Assembly: GCA_021815205.1 (NCBI GenBank) | Contig: JAKAHD010000007.1 | Coordinates: 1-36,015, forward strand | Length of the DNA: 36,015 nt | Reading direction: 5' to 3' | Source: a bacterium | GTDB taxonomy: Bacteria > Patescibacteriota > Minisyncoccia > UBA6257 > GWB1-50-10 | Shown here: positions 17,726-28,000 of the stretch, one piece after another | Numbering within the stretch: the first letter of the stretch is position 1 | Layout of the letters: each line of letters starts with the position of its first letter | Made by a program: the position numbers and the translations under genes | The notes under the pieces: model-generated | Databases searched by the model: none | Seen by the model: the letters and a program-made list of their open reading frames with translations, nothing else | What the model was told of the DNA's origin: nothing

Positions 17726-18877
17726 ATGGATCACTTCCATTATATACGGGGCCTTTTTCGCGCATTGCGCGCAAGGAAGTTCCAATATCAAAGATTAGTC
17801 GAAGTGACCGTGTCCCGCGAGGCGATACTTCATAATCTCCATACATTTGAAGACCTGTACGGAAAAGGAGTAGCGCCCGTCCTTAAGAGCAATGCATACG
17901 GCCACGGCCTCGTGGAGACGGCAAAGATACTCCGCGGGGAGCGCGTCCCATTTCTCTGCGTTGATTCTTTTTTTGAGGCGCTCGTCTTGAGGAACGAGCG
18001 CATCACGACCCCCATCCTTATTATCGGCTATACGCCTCTCGAAAATTTGAAGAAGCGCCCCCTCAAGGAAGTATCCTTTGCCGTAATAAGCCTTGATGAG
18101 TTGGAACGGCTGGCTTCCTCGGGATTGCGTGTCGCAATCCACCTCGAGGTTGATACGGGAATGCACCGCCACGGAATCATGCTCAATGAGCTCGATCGCG
18201 CGCTCGCGCTCCTCGCAAAAAATCCGCAGATCGCGCTCGAGGGCATATATACGCATCTTGCGGACGCCGACACCTCCCATTCGCCTCATGTCGCGCGCCA
18301 GATAACGCAATGGAATGCGGCCGCCGCGGAAGCGAGGAAAAAAATTCCAAGTATACGATATTTCCATTGCGCCCAGACGGCGGGAAGTTTTTACTCATCC
18401 CGAATTGACGCGAATGTGATACGAATCGGCATCGGACTCTACGGCATATATTCAGGCGTCGGGAATATAAGTCTACGCCCGGCGCTCGAGATGCGGACGC
18501 GCATCACGTCCTTGAGAACCATCGAGGCGGGGGAGTACGTCGGATATAACGCCGCGTTTAAGGCGGAGCAACGAATGCGCATCGCCTCCATTCCGGTCGG
18601 GTACCACGAAGGAATAGATCGAAGATTGTCGAATAGAGGGTTCGTCACCGTTTCCGGAATTCCCTGCGGCATCGTGGGGCGAGTCAGCATGAATATCACT
18701 TCAATTGACGTCTCCCGCGTACCGGATGCGGCGATTGACAAAGAGGTGGTTGTTGTAAGCGCCGATCCCAAGGATCCGAACAGTATCGCGCGGATGGCGG
18801 AGATATGCGGCGCCATTCCCTACGAACTGCTTGTGCATATTCCCGAAGGGTTGCGGAGAACTATTAAGGATGCCTAA
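17726..18877 (+). CDS. alr: Alanine racemase
   Basis: PVLKSNAYGHGLVETAKIL; EVDTGMHRHGI; GIYTHLADAD; RIGIGLYGI; SIPVGYHEGIDRRLSNRG. Confidence 0.92.
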   Translation: MDHFHYIRGLFRALRARKFQYQRLVEVTVSREAILHNLHTFEDLYGKGVAPVLKSNAYGHGLVETAKILRGERVPFLCVDSFFEALVLRNERITTPILIIGYTPLENLKKRPLKEVSFAVISLDELERLASSGLRVAIHLEVDTGMHRHGIMLNELDRALALLAKNPQIALEGIYTHLADADTSHSPHVARQITQWNAAAAEARKKIPSIRYFHCAQTAGSFYSSRIDANVIRIGIGLYGIYSGVGNISLRPALEMRTRITSLRTIEAGEYVGYNAAFKAEQRMRIASIPVGYHEGIDRRLSNRGFVTVSGIPCGIVGRVSMNITSIDVSRVPDAAIDKEVVVVSADPKDPNSIARMAEICGAIPYELLVHIPEGLRRTIKDA

Positions 18878-18916
18878 GGGTGTCCAACCTCCTTAAATTA
18901 AGGAGGTTGGACACCC
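18878..18916. repeat. 39-nt near-perfect palindrome immediately after alr stop
   Basis: GGGTGTCCAACCTCCTTAA-A-TTAAGGAGGTTGGACACCC. Confidence 0.92.
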
Positions 18917-18970
18917 CGCTACTGGCACGGCGGTGTAATACCCTTTATAATTGCGTGAGGTTGCAGTAAA

Positions 18971-19042
18971 GGCTCTATCGTCTAACGGTTAGGACGACGC
19001 CCTTTCACGGCGTAAATAGGGGTTCGATTCCCCTTGGAGCTG
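18971..19042 (+). tRNA. tRNA-Glu(TTC)
   Basis: GGCTCTATCGTCTAACGGTTAGGACGACGCCCTTTCACGGCGTAAATAGGGGTTCGATTCCCCTTGGAGCTG. Confidence 0.93.
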
Positions 19043-19102
19043 CTAGAAGTAATTTTTAATTTGAAATTTTTAATTTTTAAGGTAATCATGTAATTGTGGC
19101 GT

Positions 19103-19588
19103 ATGACAGGAGAAAAAGAAAAACCGAAGACGGGAGTGAGCTGGCGGGCGGCGGAGTTTGATTTTGTACCGAAGGGTGTGGTGTGGCACGCGTGGGCCGG
19201 TATCATCACGCTTGCGCTTGTGGGGATCGCTTTGTGGCAGCAGAATTTTTTCTTCGCCATATTTCTGCTTATCGCCGGCTCGATGGTACTGGTCTTGGGG
19301 AACAAGCGCCCCGAGACCTTCGATTTTACGATAGACGAAGATGGGTGTCATATCGGCACCGCGGCTATGTATCCTCTTGATCAACTCGAGGATTACAGTA
19401 TTTATTCCCGTCCTCACCGTCTGGATGAGCTTATCATACGGCGGAAATCGGCGGTGCATCGCGTGCTGCATATTCCGATTGACTCGGAGACGGCGGAGAA
19501 GGTGAAGGTGTTCCTTGAAGACAAGCTCCCTGAGATCGAGCACGAGCCCTCGCTTTTGGAGAGTATTGCGGATATACTGGGGTTCTAG
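19103..19588 (+). CDS. Hypothetical membrane protein
   Basis: ORF 19094-19588, two hydrophobic segments (IITLALVGIALW, FFFAIFLLIAGSMVLVLG). Confidence 0.6.
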   Translation: MTGEKEKPKTGVSWRAAEFDFVPKGVVWHAWAGIITLALVGIALWQQNFFFAIFLLIAGSMVLVLGNKRPETFDFTIDEDGCHIGTAAMYPLDQLEDYSIYSRPHRLDELIIRRKSAVHRVLHIPIDSETAEKVKVFLEDKLPEIEHEPSLLESIADILGF

Positions 19589-19706
19589 ATTCCCCGTAGC
19601 CATGTCCAGCACAAAAGCAGCGGCTTTCTGTGCGGGATCGACAGACCCCACACTATTCACATGAAGTCGAGTAAAGTATAAAATACGAGCGGAAAGAGTA
19701 GCGTAT

Positions 19707-19780
19707 GTCCCCGTAGCTCAGTTGGATAGAGCGCTTCCCTGCGAAGGAAGAGGTCAGCCGTTCAAGTCGGCTCGGGGACG
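19707..19780 (+). tRNA. tRNA-Arg(GCG)
   Basis: GTCCCCG/CGGGGAC acceptor; anticodon arm CTTCC-CTGCGAA-GGAAG; T-loop TTCAAGT. Confidence 0.88.
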
Positions 19781-19793
19781 CAGAGAGTACGAA

Positions 19794-20018
19794 ATGGAAA
19801 GATGGAAAGATGACAATATGGAAAAGAACGGAATGAAACGTTTTGCCATCCGCGCGCTTGTTGTGATTGTCTTCACACTTGTGATATATTTTGGACTAGC
19901 GCTTCTCTCCGGTATCTCGACGCAAAACACGGAGAAAAAAAATAGCGCACGAACATTTCATGGGCCCGTCGGCGCGCCGTATGTGAAAGGTCCGACAAGT
20001 TCGCCCCCAGCACCTTAA
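19794..20018 (+). CDS. Small single-TM hypothetical protein
   Basis: MERWKDDNMEKNGMKRFAIRALVVIVFTLVIYFGLALLSG..., starts 14 nt after tRNA-Arg. Confidence 0.45.
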   Translation: MERWKDDNMEKNGMKRFAIRALVVIVFTLVIYFGLALLSGISTQNTEKKNSARTFHGPVGAPYVKGPTSSPPAP

Positions 20019-20207
20019 AATCCTAAGCACAAAACCCTAAATTTAAAATAAGTTCGAAACTCCGATTCTCCAATATCCGAAACGCAGAGTTTTGAATTTC
20101 GTGTTTTGATTATTACGATTTCGAATTTTGGTTATTGTTTAGAATTTTCCTCCAAAGGAGGATCCGCCTCTGGCGGAAGAAGCCGGGATTTAGGATTTCG
20201 CCATATT

Positions 20208-20278
20208 GCGGTCATGGTTTAGTGGTAGAATACGACCTTGCCAAGGTTGAGACGGGGGTTCGATTCCCCCTGACCGCA
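20208..20278 (+). tRNA. tRNA-Gly(GCC)
   Basis: GCGGTCA/TGACCGC acceptor; anticodon loop TTGCCAA; T-arm GGGGGTTCGATTCCCCC. Confidence 0.92.
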
Positions 20279-20288
20279 CACAGAAAGA

Positions 20289-20316
20289 CAAAACCTCCCG
20301 CATGTGGGAGGTTTTG
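20289..20316 (+). terminator. Rho-independent terminator downstream of tRNA-Gly
   Basis: AAAACCTCCCGCATGTGGGAGGTTTTG. Confidence 0.8.
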
Positions 20317-20341
20317 TTCTTCTATGTCATAATAGAAGCAC

Positions 20342-20965
20342 ATGGAAGACACCATTCGCCTCATCATCACCGTGCTCTTCATCGGGCTCGTAGTGCTCAC
20401 GATCATATTCTTCGGGATCTTCGGCATTGCACCCTTGACGCGCCTCAATACTGTTTTGAAGACGCCTCCTCAGAGCACCTCAAGCGCGGCATTTCCCGAT
20501 GTTCCTCCTCCGGTTTCCTCTATCCCCTCCGGAGAGCCGCCCCAAGTACCTGCGGGGCATACTACAAGCTCCTCCCCCCCGGAGACGCAACGCGGCGCCC
20601 CTTCAGGGGAGGCGGTAAAAAATCCGGGACCGGTAAGGTTCATCGCGCAGTCGGCGCCGATACGGGGAGATCAAGTTCCTTCAGGCGCGAAGCGACTCAC
20701 CGTTTCTGGCGCGAACGGTTTCGCGCCGCCCGTCGTGACCGTGCAGGCGGGGAGCGTGTTTACGATCGCGCTCATCTCGGGAGATGATGAAACGCATGTG
20801 TTCAAATTCGACGATCCCGCGCTCGCCTCGATCGGCTTGGGAGTGGGGCCGCACGAAACGAGAACCATAACCTTGAGTATCCCAAATCCAGGGACATACC
20901 CCTTTCATTGTGACGTTCCGGGCCACGCCTCGCGAGGGGAAATGGGGAAGATAGTGGTGCAATAG
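20342..20965 (+). CDS. Membrane-anchored cupredoxin domain protein
   Basis: N-terminal TM; GFAPPVVTVQAGSVFTIAL...ETHVFKF...YPFHCDVPGHASRGEMGKIVV, type-1 copper ligands H..C..H..M. Confidence 0.85.
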   Translation: MEDTIRLIITVLFIGLVVLTIIFFGIFGIAPLTRLNTVLKTPPQSTSSAAFPDVPPPVSSIPSGEPPQVPAGHTTSSSPPETQRGAPSGEAVKNPGPVRFIAQSAPIRGDQVPSGAKRLTVSGANGFAPPVVTVQAGSVFTIALISGDDETHVFKFDDPALASIGLGVGPHETRTITLSIPNPGTYPFHCDVPGHASRGEMGKIVVQ

Positions 20966-20980
20966 GAATTTCTAATTAAC

Positions 20981-22186
20981 CTAATTTCTAATTAATCTAA
21001 TTTTGAAAAACCGGTGTTTGCCGATCTTCAGAATCTCACCTCCCTTAAGGATGAGCATTGTGTCGGGATCGATGAGCGTCTTCTCATTGAGCTTCACCGC
21101 GCCCTGCGCAAGAAGCCGCCGCGCCTCGCTCTTCGAGGGCACGTTCGCCGCAAGCAATAGTTCCATAATTCCTAATTCTCCCCCTGCGGGGGATGTCCCG
21201 AAGGGACACAAATTCCTAATTCTCAAGTCGGTGATGTCATATGGCGTCTCTTTCTTCGAAAACACGCGTTTGAACTCTTCCCGCGCTTTTTGTGCAAGGA
21301 GTGGCGAGTGGTACATTTCGACGATGGTTTCCGCGAGAAGGAGTTTCGCGGCATACGGGTTTGCGTTGTTCGGCGGATTCGCTTCCGTGAGCAACTCGAA
21401 GTACTTATTGATGAGCGAGTCGGGTATGCGCATAAGCTTGCCGAACATATCGTTCGGCGTGTCGTTCATCGCAACGTAGTTATCATAACTCTTCGACATC
21501 TTCCGTACGCCGTCCGTGCCTTCAATAAGCGGGAGGGTTATGATATCCTGCGGTTTCATACGAAGCCGCTCCATGAGCGTTCGTCCGGTCAGAAGATTGA
21601 ACTTCTGGTCGCTTCCCCCGATTTCCAAGTCAGCCTTTATCATCACCGAGTCGTATGCTTGAAACACGGGATACAGGAGTTCTTGCATTCTAAGCGACTT
21701 ACCCTTCTCAATCCGCTCTTTGAAATCGTTCCGCTCGATCATCTGCTGGACGCTTATGAGCATAAGGAGCTTGGTGAGTTTTTGCCCGTCGAGTTTTGTG
21801 AGCCACTCGCTGTTGTAGCGCACCTCGGCCCGCTTTACATCAATTACCTTTCCCGCCTGTGCGAGATAGTGCCGCATATTCATCTTCACCTCTTTCTTGG
21901 TGAGGGGCTTTCTCTCGGCGGACTGCCCCGAGGGGTCGCCGATCTGGGCCGTGAAGTCACCGATGATTAAGACCGCCTTGTGCCCCAGTTTCTGGAATTC
22001 GCGGAGCTTCAGAAGCGGCACGGTGTGCCCCAAATGAATGTCCGGTTTTGTGGGATCAATACCGAACTTTACCCGCAATTTTTTCCCCGAGAGAAGCGCG
22101 TTCTTGAGATGCTCGAGGGTGATAATTTCCTCAACGCCTCGGGTGAGGAGCTGTTCAATTTGTCCTTCTTTTCTTTCAAGTTTCAT
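20981..22186 (-). CDS. tyrS: Tyrosyl-tRNA synthetase
   Basis: FGIDPTKPDIHLGHTVPLLKL; IGDFTAQIGDPSGQSAERKPLT; KMSKSYDNYV; C-terminal S4-like region. Confidence 0.93.
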   Translation of the reverse strand: MKLERKEGQIEQLLTRGVEEIITLEHLKNALLSGKKLRVKFGIDPTKPDIHLGHTVPLLKLREFQKLGHKAVLIIGDFTAQIGDPSGQSAERKPLTKKEVKMNMRHYLAQAGKVIDVKRAEVRYNSEWLTKLDGQKLTKLLMLISVQQMIERNDFKERIEKGKSLRMQELLYPVFQAYDSVMIKADLEIGGSDQKFNLLTGRTLMERLRMKPQDIITLPLIEGTDGVRKMSKSYDNYVAMNDTPNDMFGKLMRIPDSLINKYFELLTEANPPNNANPYAAKLLLAETIVEMYHSPLLAQKAREEFKRVFSKKETPYDITDLRIRNLCPFGTSPAGGELGIMELLLAANVPSKSEARRLLAQGAVKLNEKTLIDPDTMLILKGGEILKIGKHRFFKIRLIRN

Positions 22187-22194
22187 ATATGTGC

Positions 22195-22237
22195 AATTGT
22201 AACACAAACCCCCGCACATAAGGATTATGCGGGGGTC
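22195..22237 (-). terminator. Hairpin terminator downstream of clpP / upstream of tyrS
   Basis: Minus strand CCCCCGCATAATCCTTATGTGCGGGGGTTTGTGTT. Confidence 0.65.
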
Positions 22238-22279
22238 GTATCAGCATAAATCAGCTATATCAGCGTTGATCAGCGTCTT

Positions 22280-22864
22280 TTATTTCTTCGTCTTCACGAT
22301 CCCGTCGATAAGTCCATAATCTTTCGCTTCCTGTGCGGTGAGATAGAAGTCGCGGTCGGTGTCGCGCTCAATCGCCGAGAGCTTCTGCCCCGTGTGTTTC
22401 ACGAGAATCTGGTTAATTTTATCCTTGATCTTCACGATGTGCCGCGCGGTAATCTCAATCTCGATTGCCTGGCCTTCCGCGCCGCCCATCACCTGGTGCA
22501 GGAGAATTTCGGAATTGGGAAGCGCAAACCGCTTTCCCTTCGCGCCTGCACCGAGCAAGACGGCGCCCATCGAGGCCGCCATCCCGACGCAGATCGTGGA
22601 GACCGGCGCCTTCACATACTGCATCGTGTCATAAATCGCGAGCCCCGCGGTTACGGATCCTCCCGGCGTGTTCAGATAGAGCTGGATATCCTTCTTTGAG
22701 TCCTCGTGATCAAGAAACAAAAGTTGTGCGATCACGCTGTTTGCGACCTGGTCCACGACAGGGCCGCCCAAAAAAATAATCCGCTCCTTTAAGAGGCGCG
22801 AGTAGATATCGTACACCCGCTCGCCGTATGCCGACTTCTCTATAACGGTAGGAATAAGGTTCAT
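22280..22864 (-). CDS. clpP: ATP-dependent Clp protease proteolytic subunit
   Basis: [70 protein letters not shown]. Confidence 0.95.
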   Translation of the reverse strand: MNLIPTVIEKSAYGERVYDIYSRLLKERIIFLGGPVVDQVANSVIAQLLFLDHEDSKKDIQLYLNTPGGSVTAGLAIYDTMQYVKAPVSTICVGMAASMGAVLLGAGAKGKRFALPNSEILLHQVMGGAEGQAIEIEITARHIVKIKDKINQILVKHTGQKLSAIERDTDRDFYLTAQEAKDYGLIDGIVKTKK

Positions 22865-22866
22865 CC

Positions 22867-23364
22867 CTAGTACTTTACCAGAGTGACTTTCGTGACGTCA
22901 AACCTCTGTGCGGTCATGATGTTCGCGGCGGTCTCTACGGTAATGGTGGCACCCGTTTTTATAGCGGAGAATGCGAGCGAGCGTGTCTTCGGATTGCCCC
23001 GCGTGTCAATCGAGGAGTAATCCACAAGCACGTACTTGGTAGCGGGAGTCGTGTTCGCCATCAAGGTTTCTTTCACGCGAGGTGAGCCGTCCGTATGCGG
23101 AAGATAATCCGTCGGGTTATTTGCTTCGAGCTGGAGCGTCGCGCCGTAAATCGCGGTCACAGTACCGATAATCGAGTGCAGTTCCTTCGGCGGCTTCGGG
23201 TAAATCGCCTCCACTACATTTTTATATTTTGCCTCACCTTGCAGGGTGCCCTCCGCCATGCCGCGCCCCTCACCAACGAAGTATCCCGCGATGCCGAACG
23301 CGACGACAAGCGCCACGCCTCCGGTAATCAAAATTTTTTTGTTGATATTTGCAGGTTGCTCCAT
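22867..23364 (-). CDS. Hypothetical membrane-anchored protein
   Basis: N-terminal [23 protein letters not shown]; start preceded by TATAAT. Confidence 0.6.
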   Translation of the reverse strand: MEQPANINKKILITGGVALVVAFGIAGYFVGEGRGMAEGTLQGEAKYKNVVEAIYPKPPKELHSIIGTVTAIYGATLQLEANNPTDYLPHTDGSPRVKETLMANTTPATKYVLVDYSSIDTRGNPKTRSLAFSAIKTGATITVETAANIMTAQRFDVTKVTLVKY

Positions 23365-23480
23365 TTGCTATAATTATAACATATCCCGATAATTTTTCCG
23401 CCAAAGGCGGATCCTCCCCTTGAGGATAATTTAAAATTTTTAATTTTTAAAACGATCCTTTGTGGTATAATACTAATGTT

Positions 23481-24986
23481 ATGAGAAGCAAGAAAAATAT
23501 GCGGAGCGCGAAGCGGTTGTATCGCAATCCGTTCGTGTATCTCACGGTCGTGTTGGTATTCATCGCCGCCTTCGAGCTCGTGAACCTCGTGCGGGCGGGA
23601 TACATAGGTCCCACGACGACACCTCCGGGAGGGGAGCCCGCGACGCCTTTGGATACGAGTTCGGTTTTGCAATTCAAGGAAGGAAATCTCGTGGTGGGAA
23701 CCTCCTCTACCGCGAAGGGGGTAAGCTTGAATAATAATGGAATTATCTATTTCGGATCTGTTGGTAGTAACGGTTCATTTACCCCTCAAGGAGGTATCTC
23801 ATTCGATCCTGTAAACCACAAAATGCAGTATGCGACGAGCACCAGCTGGGCGTGGACCGATTTCGGCACCGGTAGCGGAAGCGGAATTTCCGGGATCTAC
23901 GACGTGGACGCTCACGGAGGAGTTCCCTTTATCGTGCAAGGCGCGGGAAACATAGGCGGCATTCTTATAAAAGGTACGAGCGCGAGCCAAAGATACTCAC
24001 CTCTTCTTTCGTGGGACAGCGGTGCGCAAATATTCAGTGCGAGAGCCGAAAATTCCACACTTTCCTTCGGTATCGGCAACGAAAGCGCATTTACGCCGCT
24101 CCTTACGATGGACAAGAATGGAAATTTCTCAATACAGGGTGTCGCGGTCGCACCCCCCGCCTCAAATCCGACCTGGACGGTTCAAGGAACTTACGGGCAA
24201 GACCAGCCGCCGTATGACGCGCAAGGGAACCCGATTCGACAACTCTCATGTGACAAGGGCTCTCAAGACCAGGAGTGTAGCCGCATCTCCCATTTTAATG
24301 GAAATTATCCCGGTGGCACCGTACCAATCCCCGGTGACTTCGGATACGATGCGTATACGCAGCGCACTACTACCAGTTTTTGTTCTAATGATCCCCAGTC
24401 GGGCGACCCCACTTGCCCTGCCAATTCCCATGTATGGTATGACGTGTATAGGTTTTATAGGGATACCACAACAGAAGCTTCGGCGTCGTGGCACCTCGTT
24501 GGTAGTACCGACTCCTTCCCCCCTCCAACCGGGAATACTAAACGGCTTTCATGCGACAAGGTTTCTGACAAAGCTGACTGCCCCTCTACGAGTAGCGAGA
24601 TGAACGGCATGCTCTTCTTTGATGGGACCAGTCCTGGCAGCACATACAATTTTGGTTCTGACGCATATCAATCCTACATCTGTATTGATCCCTACACTTG
24701 TGTCTCGCCCATTCCCTTATACGGGGTCTACCGATACGGAACAAACACCCCCCCACCTCCCGCGACCGCTCCCGCCTCACTCACCATACACGGCACGCTG
24801 GAAGTTATAGGGACTTCGACCGTGAACGGCCAACCTATCGTTCCCCCGGGAACATGGTGCGGGTACTATAACGGCAGTGGCACAGTCTTTTCATGCAATG
24901 GCTATAACGTACAGAATGGGTGCCCGCCGGGGTGGCGTCAAGGAATAGTCAGCAATAAAAACGAACAGATCTGCGTAAAAGAATAG
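23481..24986 (+). CDS. Secreted surface protein with two related Cys-containing modules
   Basis: Signal/TM VYLTVVLVFIAAFELVNLVRAGYIGPTTTPPGG; RQLSCDKGSQDQECS... and KRLSCDKVSDKADCPS... modules. Confidence 0.75.
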   Translation: MRSKKNMRSAKRLYRNPFVYLTVVLVFIAAFELVNLVRAGYIGPTTTPPGGEPATPLDTSSVLQFKEGNLVVGTSSTAKGVSLNNNGIIYFGSVGSNGSFTPQGGISFDPVNHKMQYATSTSWAWTDFGTGSGSGISGIYDVDAHGGVPFIVQGAGNIGGILIKGTSASQRYSPLLSWDSGAQIFSARAENSTLSFGIGNESAFTPLLTMDKNGNFSIQGVAVAPPASNPTWTVQGTYGQDQPPYDAQGNPIRQLSCDKGSQDQECSRISHFNGNYPGGTVPIPGDFGYDAYTQRTTTSFCSNDPQSGDPTCPANSHVWYDVYRFYRDTTTEASASWHLVGSTDSFPPPTGNTKRLSCDKVSDKADCPSTSSEMNGMLFFDGTSPGSTYNFGSDAYQSYICIDPYTCVSPIPLYGVYRYGTNTPPPPATAPASLTIHGTLEVIGTSTVNGQPIVPPGTWCGYYNGSGTVFSCNGYNVQNGCPPGWRQGIVSNKNEQICVKE

Positions 24987-24987
24987 T

Positions 24988-25035
24988 TCTAAGGGTGTCC
25001 AACCTCCTTAATTAAGGAGGTTGGACACCCTTAGA
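24988..25035. repeat. Perfect 48-bp palindrome at gene 3' end
   Basis: TCTAAGGGTGTCCAACCTCCTTAATTAAGGAGGTTGGACACCCTTAGA. Confidence 0.95.
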
Positions 25036-25086
25036 TTAGAACATCAGCGGCTCATTGCCGCTGATTTTGGTATAATGACGAGAACG

Positions 25087-28000
25087 ATGCGCAAGAGCAC
25101 CACGCAATTTAGGAAGTCCGACTTCCTAAGCGCCGTCTTCGCGGGAGTTCTCCTTCTCGCGCTCTTTTTCTTGCCGCTCCGGTCTCTCGCCGCAGGGATG
25201 GGCGCCCCATGCACGCGGGAGGAGACGAACTTCTTCGTGCGGATGGGGTGCCTCGTGAATCTCGGCGTGCAGGCGATTGGAGATATCGCGGGAGGAGTGC
25301 CATCGGCGCGCGACCAAAAACCCGCTCCAGACGCGCTCCGCGCTCCGGAGGGAGCCGCGCGCATCGAGGAACGGGCTCTGGGATTTTCGCGGAACCTCTC
25401 GGCGCTCGCCGCGTCGTATGAGAAGATAAACGCGGAAGGGCGGACCATGCCGATCGAGCCGCTCGTCTCGCTTGCCCGGGAACGGGAGGCGTCCATGATC
25501 GCGCTTATGGAGAAAAATCCCGCGTTGTTTCTTGCGCAGGCGATGAGCCGGGAAGAAGCATCGCGTCTTCCAAACCAGGTACAGCAACATGTTGAAAGAG
25601 ATGTAACACTGACCGGCAAAGTCGAGACCATTCATTACGATGATTTTAAGAACCGCACTTCGCGCGAGGAGTATTTTTTGAGGACCGGCGGGGAGCGAGT
25701 GCGATTGTATCCGGTGGGGCTTCAAACTCCACTTGTCTCTGGAACGACCCTTCGCCTCCAGGGAAAAGAGCTTGGCAGTAATGTCGCCGCGCTCGCTTCC
25801 CCCGCGACATTTGAGGTGACGGGCACCCCCTCGCTCAATGCGGCTGAACCGCAGAAGACGCTCTTTGTGCTCGTGAATTTTCTTGATTCAGGGACCCCTC
25901 CGTTTACGGTGGAGGAAGCGAAGAAGAAAATTTTCGACGGCCAGTTCCAGAAGTTTTACGAGGAGCAGTCCTACGGCAAAACCTACTGGACGGGGGATGT
26001 GGTGGGGTGGTATACCTACCCCACAAACTCTACATGTGACGGATACAGCGGGTGGCCGTGGCCGGACGATCCGCGATTCCCGGATATCGTAAAGCGCTAC
26101 CAGCTCAACCTCTCAAAGTACGACCATGTGGCGTTTCTCGTTCAGGGCGGCGCGCAGAATAATGTGTGCGGGGGGGGCTTTTCGAGTGTCGGCAAATACA
26201 CTCACTTTGTAAACGGCGTCCAGTACACTTTCTCCGCGTCCGATATTGGGCTTGCTAAACCGGATGATCCCTCCTGGTGGGGCGCCCAGCCGTTTCCATG
26301 GACGAACTTGGATGATCTGCTAAGTCATGAACTTGGTCATGCGCTCGGCGTGCTCCACGCGAACGCGTGGGTATGTAATGACGGTCATGTGCTCTATGGC
26401 CGTGATTGCACCCATCAAGAATACGGGAATCATTTCGACGTAATGGGAACAGGCGGGTATGCCCTGCAGATGAACGCGCTCTACAAGGAAGAGCTCGGAT
26501 GGCTTGATAACTCTTCGTTGGCAACTATTACGAAGTCGGGGACGTATACGCTGAAGCCCCTTGAGAATTCTTCGGGAATTCGCGGGCTAAAAATTAAAAC
26601 TCCTCTCCCGGGAGCGCCTTCTTCCGCTGGAACCGCCCCCTTTTATCTCGAGTATCGCCGCGGCATCGGATTCGATGCGAATCTGAATGACCCGTATTAT
26701 GTTTCAAATCAGCAAGGGGTCCTTGTAAATAGATATGTAGGCGGTTTTCCATTCCCCTTTCCCCGTCTTCTTGATATGACACCCAATGGAGCTACCCCGG
26801 ATTCCTGGACGCTGAACGTGAACGCGGCTCCTTTCGCGGATCCGGGTTTGGGCATTACACTTGGTCCAGTAGTCAAGGCAGACGCATCAGGAACGACACT
26901 TGATATCAAAATTCAAAGCCCCGTATGTGTGCGCCACTATCCGAGTCTAAACCCCAGTTCTTATGTTCTCGCCTCCACTGGTTCCGAAACAAGCTACTGG
27001 TTCAGCATTCAAAATAATGACAGCGCGCCTTGCGGGGCATCACGCTTCAAAGTGCCCCTCTCCGATATGGGGGACTGGGCATACAAACTCTATATAGATG
27101 ATACGGGGAGTGCTTATCAAGAAGGATATTCATTTGTAATGAACCCCGGCGAGGAGCGAGGCGGATACTTTCTGATTTCTATCCCCGCGAACGCGGCATC
27201 GGGGAGCTATATTCATGGAGCCCTGCAGGCGGTGAACACGGATAGCAACTTAAGCACCATAAAGAAGGACCTTTCTTTTTCAATAACGCAATCCCTAGGG
27301 GCCTCGCTTTTTCCCGGTACTCCTCCCGAGCGTGATGTCACTCAAAACCAGAGCGACGTCTCGTTCCTGAAGTTCAATATCACAAATGGGAGCAACTCGA
27401 ATCAAATCTCACAACTCTCCTTCTCCGACGGAAACCTGGTCGCGGAACCGGGAACCCTCGCCTTATTCGACGGAGATGGAAAAAAAATTGCAGATGCAAC
27501 AAGTTTCTATCCTGGCTACTACGACGTATTTTTCTCTCCACCACTCTCCTTCTCTCAAGGCGAGACAAAAGTATTTGATCTGAAGGGCACGGTAAGCAGC
27601 TCAACTGTTGTAACGAGTTATATGGCGTTGAACGGTGCGGATACTATTATGCGCGGCACCCCGCTTACGGGACCTCTGCTTCACGTGATTCCCAAGGCGT
27701 CTCTTTTGATTACCTCGCCCACCGAGGGCGCGTCGTATGAGGTGGGGGGAACACTCCCTATTAGATGGACTTCGCAATCCATTCCCGAAAAAGCCACCGT
27801 GGATATCTATCTCATTGATCCCGACAGGTGGAAAATCGTGAAAGACATCGCGATGGGATACCCCGCCTCGCGCGGCGCCTACGATTTCCAGATTCCCGAC
27901 GACATACTCCTCTCCATGGCGAACTCCTACGAGATCATCGTGAAGGCAATTACCAAAGATCCCACGACATTTGACATCAGCAAACGGTTCGGAATCGCGC

